Shown: positions 37,401 to 48,275 of the stretch, piece after piece
Position numbering within the stretch: the stretch's first letter is position 1
How the letters are laid out: each line of letters starts with the position of its first letter
The notes under the pieces: model-generated
Database searches by the model: none
The model's input: the letters and a program-made list of their open reading frames with translations, nothing else
Told to the model about the DNA's origin: nothing
NCBI GenBank assembly: GCA_900660155.1
Contig: CABFPE010000312.1
Coordinates: forward strand, 896,151 to 960,150
DNA length: 64,000 nt
Reading direction: 5' to 3'
DNA from: Hofstenia miamia
Lineage: Eukaryota > Xenacoelomorpha > Acoela > Hofsteniidae
Translations under genes and position numbers: made by a program

Positions 37401-40400
37401 CATAAAGTATTTACAAAACACACAATTATAGCCGAGAACAGTGATGGAGTTCTTAAATATTGGTTCTAATTAAAATTTGCTGCTTAAATCAATATATACA
37501 AAGTGTAGCCATTGAAATTGCTTAAACATTTTAAATATGATGCACTGCAGATGTGTCGTTCTATATTACACTATTCTGTTGCATCAATTCTAGAGGAAAT
37601 TTACAAGCAAATGTCGTTAAAGAACATCATAAACATTGAAACCATAATTACTACGGACACTCACGAATGGGGTTGAAACTAAAAAATATCTTTTTCCGTA
37701 AATATTTGAATGCATTGTTTTTAAAATTCAATTGCTTAAATATTATATACTTAGCAAACAAATCATAATTTTTTATATCTGCTATTTATCGCATGCAGAA
37801 CTTACTCACAAAAACATCCTTTTGACAATAACTATTCATAGCAAAAAATGATATCGTCTGTTTTCTTAGTAAATATAGAACTGTCGTAACGGCATAAAAA
37901 CGGCACTAAAACGACATTACAAAACAACGTCTTTTCACAATAAAACGACAGATTATAAATAAAAATCCAGTTTTTAAGAAATTTATCTTCAAATGGTCAT
38001 AATACTAAAATTATTCCTATTTTTAAATATTTACTGCTAGATGGAATTATGCACCGCCACTAATCCGCACTATAAACGCCACTTAAACAATTCAACGCCC
38101 ATTAAACTCCAATAAACCACAAAAACGACGTCGTTACGACAGTTCTATGTTTACTGGAGTGTCATCACAAAAATTCTATTTTAAATAATTTGCCTGTTTT
38201 ATATATAACAGCAAAAAATCATTAATAACAATTCAAAGCATTTTTTAAATTTCACCACAATTTTCCGAATTTAGAAAATTTTTTTCAAGACATCAATATT
38301 TTTCGAAACTCTCATGCTGTTTTAATTTATTTTAAAGTTTCATCTTTCTCTGTGAACACCTGTGAATTTTAATAAGAAAGCTGAGGCTAAAGAAAAGGAA
38401 CATTTGGAGCCTCAATTTGTTAAGAAATGAGACAACCCCTGGCTGAACAATATCTTATAGTTTTTTTAAAAATTAAGTTTTAAAAAATTGGATCAGTAAT
38501 AAGAATAACTGCTGGATTTAACTTAATCTACTTATGTCCTTTATAATTGACAAACTGTTTTCCAAAATTTTTTCCAAGCCCATTAGGATATTTAGAAATT
38601 ATCAACAATTGATACGGATACATCTATTAGTGAACGTATTGGAAACTTATTTATTTTTCTTTGAAAATCCTGATTTTTTAAAAAAATGTAAGGTCTCTCT
38701 ACACATTATGTTCAGGTATTCATGTGGTCTTAAAGTCCATGAGAACAACAATGAATTTTAACTGTTTCTCTATGTGTAGATTCACCTCCCACGCTATTTA
38801 AGGAGTGCCATGCATAAAGTCAGAAGACGCAATGACGAAAACGTGGGGCGTCACAGCACTCCTCACTAGGCGTCGGTTTAAGAACAAAAATGTAAAAGGA
38901 GACTCTTCTATTTTTGGTGCTTTCAAATTTTGGATATTTTATTTGATATTCAGCCACAAGTACAGAGCCGGTCAAAAGAGTTGGACCACTCATCTTCACA
39001 ATTCATTTCTGCAATGAGAAATACAATGGCTTTGATTTTTATCAATAATCTCAATTTTGGCATTGTGAATTCAAATTTTCATTTAATTTTTTAATGAAAA
39101 ATATAGTTTTCATCCTATGATCCTGTGAAAGGGCATCCTAAGAACTATCTCCATAAATATACATGCTATGTAAATTATAGTGAAAAATCGAATTCAATGT
39201 AAAAAAAATTAGTTTATTCTTAAATTTTTTGCATAAATGTATTGCGTTGTCTTGAAAAACAGGCAACTCAAATGTTGCTAAAATCCCATTACTTTAAATG
39301 AATTTGCTTCAAAATCAGTGATGTAATAGGATTTTTACAAACGTTTACTCTTAATGTTTGCACATTTTCTGAATAAATTCGTACACAAAATTTAGAATAA
39401 ACAACATTTTTTACTGTGAGTTCGAATTTTTAAGTTTTAATTTCATAGCATGTATATTTATGGAGATAGTTTTTAGGGTGCCCCTTCATAGGGGCATAGG
39501 ATGAACACTATATTTTTCATTAAAAAAATTAGATGAAAATTTGAATTCACAATACCAAAATTGAGCCTAATGATAAAAATCAAAGCCATTGTATTCCTCA
39601 TTGCAGAACTAAATTGTGAAGATGAGTGATCCAACTCTTTTGACCGCCACTGTACATAAAAACCATAAATAATTTTTGACTTTCCGCGGTCGCTTAATTT
39701 TTAAAGAATGTATAGAATGATATTGTTTAGGACTTACTAGCAGATTTATGTTTGCAGACTATGTTGCTTGTTGGTACTCTCCTTATTGCCTTCAGTACTG
39801 TAATGATGAGAATGGTTGCGAGATATATACACTGCCTTTTTTCATATTCAGATGTGTACCTTTACTTCTGAGATCATTTTGCTTTGGGGCCTTCATTATT
39901 GGTAAGTCAAAGGAGATAATTTACTTATCTATTTTCATTTAGCTCATCTTGTAGCAATAGCTGCCAGTATAGTCAGTATATTGACCGTAATGATCAATGA
40001 CATGTACAAAACCAATTTTCAATATGTGCCTGACAAAGATTATGCGAAGCTTGTTTATAAGTTGCTGCCGTTCTTCATGACTGCGATAGCTGTTTGGTCT
40101 CAAATAGGAAAGGTTAATTTTATGCAGTTTTACAAGAAACTACTTTAACTACAATAATTGAATGGAGAGAGATGTTATATCGGGTTACGCTATTGTTAAT
40201 CACGTATTAATCGTGCAGGCCTAGTACATGTTTATATTTATTCATCTAATCTATAAGCTATCAAAGTGGTGTTTTTCTCTTTTTCCTTTTTCTTACTACT
40301 ATATATATATATATNNNNNNNNNNNNNNNNNNNNNNNNNNNNNNNNNNNNNNNNNNNNNNNNNNNNNNNNNNNNNNNNNNNNNNNNNNNNNNNNNNNNNN

Positions 40401-43306
40401 NTTGAGTGAGAATGGAGAAAACACAAAGTTTTTTCTCGCTAATGAAGATTTATGCATTCAAAACAAGCAAGTAACATTAAGCAACCGTGAAAATTGTTTT
40501 TGTCTTTATTACCATTATTTGGAAAAAATGAATCGTTCAATGTGATTGCCGTCAACCTTTTTGGTTTACATTAGGTTTCCACTTGCTATGTTAATCATAA
40601 CAACATTATATTGTAGTAGACAAAATAGTGGTGTGCGGACCAGCCCGATGCCCGCCCGCGGGCGGACTGAGATCTTAACGAGCGGGGCACGGGTTGGCAT
40701 AGAGAAGAAAAGATGAAAGTATTGTAAGTCTATTCTGTTTACTATATCTCAAAACACAATGTCTCTGTTTACAATTCTGTTTACTATATCTCAAAACACA
40801 ATGTCTCTGTTTACAATTCTGCTTACTATATCTCAAATCTACCACTGGTAAATTGAACAGCTGAGTGAACAGCTGATAGTAATGTTTTATTGGATCTAGA
40901 GTAATTTACAGGTAAATAATGAAATGACGTGATTAATGTGCAATGCTTGTGCGGGCTAAAACTTTAACGGGCGGGCTGGGATCTTAACGGGCGAGCCACG
41001 GGCGGGCTCAGTGTTGAACAGTGGACGGACACGGGCAGGAAAAATGTTACACATTACCAATAGAAGGCATTTTTTACTGTTACAAACGACCAATGTTGAT
41101 TGAAATATATTTTTTGAAATTTTTTTATTTGATAGATTTATGCATTCCAAATACAATATTATTTCAAAAAAATATTTTAGCCTAAAATTAATTACGAAAA
41201 TCCTATTTCTTAAGGGAGACTTTACATATTAGTCATATATAATTTTCAATGCATTTGGTAAATCAATTTATGCATTCAACTTACAATAGTCAAAACTTTG
41301 TGTAGCTTAGTGATGTGTAGTGCAGGTGCTACATGTATTGTAACAACCATCAGGGAACCCACTTGAAAATATTTGTCAATATTCATATTGTGTAAATCTT
41401 TTGCAACACTTCATTTTCGTGCTACGCTTTTCTATTACAGATTTAATATGTTGGTGTAATTATGATTTATATTTGCATAGAAATGTAAGGTTTGCTATAA
41501 TTATTGATTTATTCTTGTGTATGTGATGTAATCAGTGTTTTTAAAGAGCAATTTGGAGAATTTTATATATTGTCGTACTTGATGAATAAGGTAGCTTTTT
41601 ATAATAATAATATAATTTTTTTAATATATATATATATATAGTTAGATGCGATAATTCACATTTTGGAAAAATTTGAAATTTAATCACAAATATTGATGCC
41701 CTGTACCTTAGTTTCTCCTACCACATTTGACGTTTGAAATAATTATTGACTTCATGGCAGCTGTGGCTCCATCAGTCTCTGCAACATTTCTTATGCCAAT
41801 GCTTTCGATAAAGGTTACCGAAAAAGGTGTGTTTTAATATATCGTATATATATATTCAAAAATTTTTGAACGAGATTAAGAACGGGAATCACAGGTAGAG
41901 TGAGCTGAAGATTTTCAAATCCGAAATTCTTACGTGAACCCGGACCTTCAAAGTTTTACTATATTACTACTTTTGTATTTAATACAAAATATAGTGGAAA
42001 GATTATTACACGAATAGGTTTTTAAAAATTATTGCCATTACAGCAAAGCGCGTGAGTTTAGCGCATTTGATTAATTTTTCTAAAACAATAAAAAATATTT
42101 AGCTTCATAGTTACTATAAAATATAAATTAATCACAATTTTGGTAAAATAAACCCAATTTTGATAAATTAATTCCAATTTTGATAAATTAATCCCAATTT
42201 TGATAAATTAATCACAATTTTGATAAATTAATCCCAATTTTGATAAATTAATCACAATTTTGATAAATTAATCCCAATTTTGATAAATTAATCACAATTT
42301 TGATAAATTAATCCCAATTTTGATAAATTAATCACAATTTTGATAAATTAATCCCAATTTTGATAAATTAATCACAATTTTGATAAATTAATCCCAATTT
42401 TGATAAATTAATCACAATTTTGATAAATTAATCCCAATTTTGATAAATTAATCACAATTTTGATAAATTAATCCCAATTTTGATAAGTTTATTTCTCACA
42501 AACTTATTCCCAGCAGGAAAGAATGAATTAACTAAGACGTCTTTTTAGCTACCTATGCTTCATTTTGGGCTGGAATAGTCGTTGGAGTAATGAAATTGGT
42601 CTTAAAATTTTACTTATGCGATTTCAAGAGAGTCATTGATCCTATGCATAATGACTCATGTAAATTTGCAGCTTTCAATTTCATATTTTGTGTGTAAGTA
42701 TGTATTTTGTAAAGTATCGTTTGGATCTTTAAGTAATATGTTTTTTAAAGCCTCAAAATATTTTAATATACTTTGTATTACATTTTTCCAAAAAATGAAT
42801 CACCCTAAATATACCTTTCTTTCTATATTTTAGGTAGCATAAAAACTGAACAATAAATTTTTTACTAGCCCCTACGCATAGATATGTGACGGAAACGCAA
42901 TTTATTATCAAAAAATTAACGTAAAATTTTTTAATTCACTACCAAAAATTCTAAGTAACTGCTTAATTTTCTGAGATAATAATTTAGTAATTATGGTGTT
43001 TCGATAGTTTTTTCCCAAATCTGCATGTAATTTTGTCTGAATAATACTTTTTGTATAAATATTTACAATGGTATACATGCCTGTTACAAAATATTAAAAT
43101 TTATTTGAAGAATTTTAACTATGCCGACTAAATTTCATGGGGAACTCACACTATTGTCTATCTTTGTGAGCAGCGTATGGATCTTTTTCATTTTCATTTT
43201 TTTGAAGAAGCAAGAGGTAATCTAATGAGCTAACTGCTTAGTATGAAATATTTTATTTTTTAATGCAATTCTATTCTCATTTTAGAAATCTGCCCTATCA
43301 GTATAG
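28499..43306 (+). CDS. SLC5/SGLT-family sodium:solute symporter-like protein, 11 exons (N-terminus missing)
   Basis: Exons: 28499-28617, 31169-31310, 32791-33052, 33773-33982, 35446-35655, 39758-39901, 39943-40112, 41712-41826, 42549-42693, 43111-43216, 43286-43306 (TAG). All introns are GT-AG with matching phases 2,0,1,1,1,1,0,1,2,0, giving 547 residues. The family match is collinear with SGLT1/2: [14 protein letters not shown] (first helix) and [25 protein letters not shown] for the TMPEYLRKRF loop; TDQVFYQ for [28 protein letters not shown] for the cysteine-rich loop; NDMYKTN for MDIYx[15 protein letters not shown] for the GPPIAAVFLLAI helix; [15 protein letters not shown] for GAFWGLILGLL. 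The protein is a polytopic LeuT-fold membrane protein. Residues that bind sugar and sodium in SGLT seem replaced (see findings), so the substrate is unknown and transport is uncertain. The initiator exon, ending in phase 0, was not found. The last two exons are the least certain. Confidence 0.85.
28968..30522 (+). mobile_element. Tc1-like transposon, both ends present, transposase broken
   Basis: Inverted ends of about 45 bases begin AGTGTTGTGCAAAAATTTAG (28969) and, reversed, AGTGTTGTGCAAAAGTTTAG (ending about 30520). The transposase reads plus-strand. The N-terminal helix-turn-helix ([20 protein letters not shown], about 29435-29490) is followed by SKGRPRIMS. The first acid is in IFSDESTF (about 29808). 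The second block is [15 protein letters not shown] (about 30065) and the third is [15 protein letters not shown] (about 30150), with the glutamate kept. There are 35 residues between the second acid and the glutamate. At least three stops or frame changes interrupt it. It lies in the first intron of the SLC5-like gene, in the same orientation. Confidence 0.85.
33437..33741. repeat. AT/ACATAT microsatellite with perfect 83-bp-arm palindrome and one N
   Basis: This is a complex (TA)n, (TATACATA)n and TATGTTTATGTGTG sequence in intron 3 of the SLC5-like gene. From 33554 to 33719 it is a perfect palindrome centred between 33636 and 33637; the palindrome ends exactly at an undetermined base at 33720. 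Confidence 0.9.
34160..34540. repeat. AT-rich microsatellites flanking a unique segment
   Basis: (TA)n runs lie at about 34172-34213 and 34386-34428, followed by mixed TATG/TACA repeats to 34540, within intron 4 of the SLC5-like gene. The open frames crossing them are repeat artefacts. Confidence 0.85.
36250..36830 (-). mobile_element. LINE RT/connection fragment
   Basis: Minus-strand pieces read [18 protein letters not shown] (about 36600-36550), [20 protein letters not shown] (about 36510-36450) and [20 protein letters not shown] (about 36430-36370). These are the blocks after the YADD motif of a CR1/jockey-like element, of a different subfamily from the pieces in the first 6 kb. Broken by stops. 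It lies in intron 5 of the SLC5-like gene, antisense to it. Confidence 0.65.
37868..38155. mobile_element. 288-bp MITE
   Basis: The ends AGTAAATATAGAACTGTCGT and, reversed, AGTAAACATAGAACTGTCGT are inverted repeats that continue into 'AACG' boxes. Short CGAC/CGGCACTAAAACG motifs recur inside. No coding. It lies in intron 5 of the SLC5-like gene. Confidence 0.75.
38963..39652. mobile_element. Tc1/mariner-type foldback MITE with very long inverted ends
   Basis: TA at 38961-38962 and 39653-39654 flanks the ends CAGAGCCGGTCAAAAGAGTT and, reversed, CAGTGGCGGTCAAAAGAGTT. The inverted similarity continues for roughly 280 bases on each side, through 'AATACAATGGC' and 'CATGCTATG' blocks, leaving a centre of only about 130 bases. 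The short open frames inside are not genes. It lies in intron 5 of the SLC5-like gene, close to the next exon. Confidence 0.8.
40315..40401. other. Assembly gap beside an AT microsatellite
   Basis: A run of N preceded by (AT)n, in intron 7 of the SLC5-like gene. Confidence 0.98.
40625..41040. mobile_element. GC-rich hAT-like element or remnant
   Basis: The left part begins TAGTGGTGTGCGGACCAGCC with CCCGCCCGCGGGCGG. The right part has repeated ACGGGCGGGCTGGGATCTTAACG and 'AACAGTGGACGG'. The phrase ATCTTAACG(A/G)GCG occurs in both parts. A 55-bp internal direct repeat (TCTGTTTACTATATCTCAAA and on) lies at about 40730-40835. This is the style of GC-rich-ended hAT MITEs, but no 8-bp duplication or matching right end was found. 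Confidence 0.45.
42131..42490. repeat. Minisatellite of 20-bp monomers in a strictly alternating 40-bp dimer
   Basis: Eighteen monomers ATC(C/A)CAATTTTGATAAATTA. From 42191 on, fifteen successive monomers alternate ATCCC and ATCAC without exception; the first three are more divergent. It sits inside intron 8 of the SLC5-like gene. Confidence 0.97.
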
Positions 43307-43445
43307 ATCGTAGTGTGTTAGTGATCTGCATGCACTTAGGTGGAACCAGTAGGTAAAAACACTCAACCCAACCTGTACTACTTTCTTATTGACTCCCCTT
43401 GAACCACATTACTGCATGTTGAAGTATACATATATATTAACAAAC

Positions 43446-43451
43446 AATAAA
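43446..43451 (+). promoter_or_regulatory. Possible polyadenylation signal of the SLC5-like gene
   Basis: AATAAA lies 140 bases after the proposed stop codon at 43304-43306. It is a common hexamer in AT-rich DNA, so support is only positional. Confidence 0.35.
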
Positions 43452-44173
43452 CGAAGTCAATATATGAATACAGACAATATATACGTTTAATGTATGTTGG
43501 TAAATAGTTTAAGTTTAGATTCCCTGATCATAATTGGAAAATGCAGTTTTTTGTATGGAAAAACACCTTAACCCGACTCCACCCAATCTGCCGGCCGACT
43601 CGGCCCGCTTTCGTCCATGTGAGGGGATAGGTTTTAGAGGGTCCTGCTCCCGTCTTTGTTATTTTGTCGGTTCACCCACTGCCTCTCCTCTTGATGCTAG
43701 CTGATACATGCACACATATTGAAAATATAAATTTTATTAGTGATATCAATCACTTGAGAGTTCTCCCATCACAACAAGAGGTGATATTTATAAACTAATT
43801 AATTAAAGGGAGATCTACCATGCCCGCAAAGCACTAGTGTGTGGAAGAGTTCGTCATAGTTTCCAGTCTATGTTGCGCCTTCGACTTCTGAGAGCCAGCC
43901 ACTTCATGCCATGAAAAAACAGTGTGTCTAATTGTAATGTATTATACTCTATACGAACAAAATGAGGTTGTGGGGTGAAACTGGTCTCATTGGATGATAT
44001 CATCCAATAGTTAGCTTATTTTATTAACTTGATATCAGAAATTTGTACATGCTTCATTTGTCAACAGTCCAAGTATAATGGCTTTTCGAACAATTTGGTT
44101 ATGTGTGTGTATTTTCATTGGTGCAGATATATAGGTATCGGAGAATTATATGAAACTTAAACATTCTTTTCAG

Positions 44174-44315
44174 TTGAACAAAGCAGTGTTTGTATAGCGC
44201 TCAAGAAAACATTCAAAGATGGTCCAGTGATACTTGCCCAGCCATCTGAAATAGTAGCAGCGGAATTTCTTGATTTATCCTTTCCAAAGAAAACACTAAG
44301 ACTGAATATCTACAA
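44174..44315 (+). CDS. Candidate internal exon, unknown gene
   Basis: After a good acceptor (TTCTTTTCAG) the third reading phase is open for about 47 codons with protein-like content (ALKKTFKDGPVILAQPSEIV, then EFLDLSFPKK), up to a possible donor GTATTT. The join in phase 2 to the candidate exon at 45898-46031 is consistent. It begins in phase 1, so it does not continue the SLC5-like gene, which leaves its preceding exon in phase 0. No family recognised; it may be chance. Confidence 0.3.
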
Positions 44316-45115
44316 GTATTTTTCCACCATTACTGAGATTCTCTGAAGAAAAACTACCAGCCACATAAACCTAGATAATTGAATACCAGTGCACACGAAG
44401 GAGATAATCTTGCTGATATGTTATTTAAATTCTGAGAACATCTTAATATGAAATAGCTTAAGAAGAGGCAAGAAAGTTAAGTTTGAATTACAATGCAATG
44501 ATTCTCTCAACGACTATTTTCTGCTGAAGAGATTCGGATGGTTTCCATTTCTAGTAATATTACCAGTGAAGTAGACGTACAAGTCACTTTACGCGATGTA
44601 AACCATAATTGTCACTTCCCAAAAAAGTTTCTTCACACACTTCAATGCACATAAGCAATGATTGGCATTTTCCAAAATGTGGTCAAAATTCTGTGTGTGA
44701 CAAAAAGAATTGTTCTGAATGTGGAGTTTGGGTTCATTAATTTTGTTTTGTTTAACAGTTTACAAAGATATTATATTGGATACCCCGAATGTGACCTAAA
44801 CTCATAATTGAATTGATGCTTTTTGTCTTAACTTCTGCTAAGGTATTATCAATTTTTATTCCATTACATTCATGAGCTTTACTTCATAAAGGAATGTTTT
44901 TATTTTAAGTAACTTGCATGGTTGTACCCATAAACACTATAATGTACCGTATAACTATATAATATATTACTTTACAAAATAGACACAAACTAATAAATGG
45001 GTGTTATTAAGGCAAATTTTTAGAAAAATAACTATTCGTCACGTCGACTTTTGACTTTGCGCATGACAAACCTTGTGGGTTTGGGTGTCTTTGCACATAT
45101 CAAGAAACACTCAAA

Positions 45116-45151
<36 letters not shown>

Positions 45152-45897
45152 ATTTGGAAAGTAGAGAATTTAAATATTTTACAAATATATGAAGTTTTCG
45201 GAAAAAAATTGGTAATCTTTTCAAGAAAACATTACGTTGTAACTGAAGTTTTCAACATTGCATTAAAACATGTCCCCAATAGATCTACCCATGCCTCACG
45301 TTTTCAAGCTTGCTAATAGACTTTGAGAAATTTCTTGGAAATGTGGAAAAACGGCTTGTACTTTATAATGGTTGCAAGGCAATTTAAGAATAAGCAATTA
45401 TTGGGACAGGGACCTTAACTCCATCCAGTCGACCGGGACTATTTACAGGATTTTGAGGAACTTGTTCGGCTTAAGCTGCTTGCATTCAATAAGTTTTCAT
45501 ACATATAGTACAATAAAATTTTAAAATCTTCTTTGGAGCTAATTACCACTGATGAGCAGTCGAATGAGAAAAAGGGAGTGATTACGTTACAGATTATCAA
45601 CAGCAGTGGAAAATTTATATTCTATTTTTGTTGAAGGAAAAAGGATTGTTCCAAAGATAAATTGTGTCCAAAGCTGTGTAAATGAACATGCGCCATTTTT
45701 TATTTTACGGGATTCGATTTATCAGTCATAGTTGTTAAACAAATTTAATTTGTTTGTGCTACGCTGTATAAATTTCAAAAAAAACAACGTAGCTGCTTTA
45801 AAATTTGATTACGATAGGAAGGTTCATGTACAGACAGTTATTCATATTTTTTAGTTAAATTTTAAATCTCTTTTAATCCCTTCCTCACACATTTTAG

Positions 45898-46031
45898 ACT
45901 GGTTTCAATTGGTGTATCGAATAAGACTCAACCTGAATATGAATTATGTCTTCAGAGAGCTGTGTACCCTTTGCGATACTCAACTGTTTTGGGAACAGTG
46001 TTTGATAAAGGACCAACTCCTTTTCAAAGAA
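45898..46031 (+). CDS. Candidate internal exon, unknown gene
   Basis: A strong polypyrimidine acceptor (ends CACATTTTAG) and a donor GTAAGA bound 134 bases. The frame that joins the candidate at 44174-44315 reads VSIGVSNKTQPEYELCLQRA, then STVLGTVFDKGPTPFQR. Another frame is also open, so the reading is not certain. A transposon begins 40 bases downstream. Family not recognised. Confidence 0.35.
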
Positions 46032-46071
46032 GTAAGATTTATTTTTCTAATCTTTAGTCTTTAACAAAGAT

Positions 46072-47532
46072 CCCAAATAACAAACATTGTCGAATAACCA
46101 ATGGTCCACTAATGGCATCAATTGCCAACAATTGCCATTCATTTGCCAACCTTAACCAACAAAACAAAGAGTTCTAAAAATCTTAAAATAAAAAATAATA
46201 TTTTATACACACTTGCAACTGTGCCCTTAACACAACCAAATTACTCCATGTCAAGAATTACAATTCATAATATAATATTGGCCGTTATCGTATTTGTGAC
46301 CAGTGATGCCATCAGTGGGCCCATTGATGGACAATTGGCAACATCAATGGCAACACTAGTAATCAATCATCAATGAGCAGATTTTTGCAAATAAAACTAA
46401 CTTCATTATTTTGATTCAAAGGTCCTCTTAATATAAAAAAGTAATTGCGAATGCTTTTCTGAAATTTTTAATTTGTAAAAAATTATAATATACCTGCAAG
46501 AAGAATTTTAAGAATAATGTATTCCTGTTCAATTGAAACTAACTGTTATACAAAAAAGTAACATTTGAGCAAAAGAGATACATGTATTTCCCGATTTAAG
46601 AAAGTTTAATTTCAAAATTGTATTTAATTTTAAAATTTTCAATTTTTGTTAAATTTGGCAGAATTTTATGCTAATTATTATTATTTATAAACAAGACATT
46701 TTTTCAATGTGTTTCAAATTTTTTGTATTGAATGTTCTTGACAGGATCTCAAAGATATGAGCCCTTTTTAATGAATTCAATTGTTTGTAGCAAGGTGTTC
46801 CATCTTAATTATAATATGCTATACACAGTTTCAACTGTTTCCTTAACCAGACATGTATTGAGGTATTTCTAAAAGGGGGAGGCCCATTTCTTATCAGAGA
46901 CATATTAGCCTAGGTAGTTTTTTCACCCTCTTAGCATAATGCCGCGCTCACCCTTGCATAAATGATGAATAAACCAAAAGACACACAGAGTTAATAAGAA
47001 TACTATCAAATACTACTTTTTTGCACTTTATGTCAAACAAAAAGACTGTTCATCAATATATCGGTCTTATCATATGAGAATGAGTTGAAATGGGCCTGAC
47101 CAAAAAGGGCCCCCTAAATACGCCCCTCTCCTTAAGTTAAACAAATTATAAATTTGACAGATTTTTATGCTTATTGTTATCATTTATAAACCAAACATTC
47201 TTTCAAATTTATACCGAATATTTTTATTAAATATGCATGACAGGATCTCAAATGTATCCTTCTGTCTTTTGTTGGGCTTGGGATTGTTTAAACAGCAATG
47301 GTTGAACTGCTTAGCAATATAAAATTATCGTTAATGCTATAGTATCAAAAACCTACTGTTTGCATTAATGGACCATTATTGGCTCACCAATGGCACATTA
47401 TTGGTTCATCAATGGGTCATTGTCGGATATAAATCAATGGCCCATTGATTCCCCAGCGGTCATCTGCCATTAATGGCTATTAGTGGCAACTTCAATGACC
47501 CATTGTCGGACAATTAATGGCTTGCTATTTGG
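46072..47532. mobile_element. TIR element with many CAATGG/CCATTG subterminal boxes, non-coding
   Basis: The ends CCAAATAACAA (about 46073) and, reversed, CCAAATAGCAAG (47532) are inverted. Within about 150 bases of each end the motif (A)ATGGC/CCATT recurs many times in both orientations, as do 'ATTGTCGGA' boxes. The interior carries no transposase; an 84-codon open frame at 46122-46376 is built from these boxes and is not a gene. A second MITE is inserted in it. Superfamily not determined. Confidence 0.6.
46859..47132. mobile_element. MITE nested in a larger TIR element
   Basis: The ends GAGGTATTTCTAAAAGGGGG and, reversed, GAGGGGCGTATTTAGGGGGC are similar inverted repeats of the 'AGGGGCGTA' type. 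A related lone end (CAGGGGCGTACTCAGGAT) is seen at about 51388. About 275 bp, no coding. Confidence 0.55.
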
Positions 47533-48084
47533 TATTTGATTTCAGAATAGGAATTTATTCGTCAATTTCCAAAACCACCTAAATCACCAATATTATTTTA
47601 ATATTGGTTTCAATATGAATTAATATCAAAGATTCATATTGAACAGTCCATCCGATTTTAAAAGTCTTTACTTGGGGGACTAATTTTTAGATACTCCGAT
47701 TCATTAAGAATCATAAATGTACAATGATTTTAAGGTTTCACTTTACAGTGAAATAACCCTATCTCTGCAGGAGGGGAGGGTTTTGAAAAATACTTTGCCT
47801 TAATTGTTTCACTTTTCCGAACATTTTGTTAGCAAGGCAAAAGTCTAAGAATAAAAATCATGCTTTTATTGTTTGTCTAGTAATACACATGTTATATTCT
47901 AAGAAAAGTTAGCATCAGATATATATGCATATATATATATATTATGCAACCGGTTTCGATTTAAAATCATCGTCAATACAAATTTTGTGGTAATATAATT
48001 TAAAATTCACTAAATTAAATTTTGTTAAATATGCATACATTAAAAGATATTCAATATGTTGGTCGTTCTTTGTTTATTCATTAG

Positions 48085-48275
48085 TCTTTGTTTATTTGAG
48101 TTCTTAATAATTAGGGCTTCAGAAATCCTAGTATTAGGTGTTTTCATAATGATCTTAAAATTATTGATGTTTGCTCGATGTTGGTGAGTAACCCGAGTTT
48201 GAAGATGTCGCTTTGTTTTACTGATGTAAGAACGGTGACATTCTTCACATGTAAACTTGTATACATACTTGTATA
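48085..48275 (-). mobile_element. Penelope-like element fragment (GIY-YIG endonuclease end)
   Basis: The minus strand reads VYKFTCEECHRSYISKTKRH, then LQTRV, IMKTPNTRISEALIIKNSN. The spacing of VY...F.C..C..YI.KTKRHL.TR and a later ISEALIIK matches the C-terminal GIY-YIG nuclease of Penelope-like retroelements. The rest of the element is not visible. An identical copy follows at 49322-49512. Confidence 0.65.

Noticed and set aside
38805-39017. 70-codon open frame
   Set aside because: It runs across the left arm of a foldback MITE; no gene features.
40640-41030. GC-rich island as a promoter/CpG island
   Set aside because: It contains repeated and partly inverted GC boxes typical of transposon ends, and lies in the middle of a gene's intron.
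42131-42490. Regular repeat that could be mistaken for a CRISPR array
   Set aside because: No spacers: monomers are contiguous, and the context is an intron of an animal gene.
43217-44200. Alternative last exon at 44174 in phase 0 for the SLC5-like gene
   Set aside because: In phase 0 it would add seven residues and stop; the exon at 43286-43306 is nearer, has a good acceptor and also closes the frame. Not excluded as an alternative end.
46122-46376. 84-codon open frame on the plus strand
   Set aside because: It is assembled from the CAATGG/CCATTG boxes of a non-coding TIR element; no start context, splice sites or protein features.
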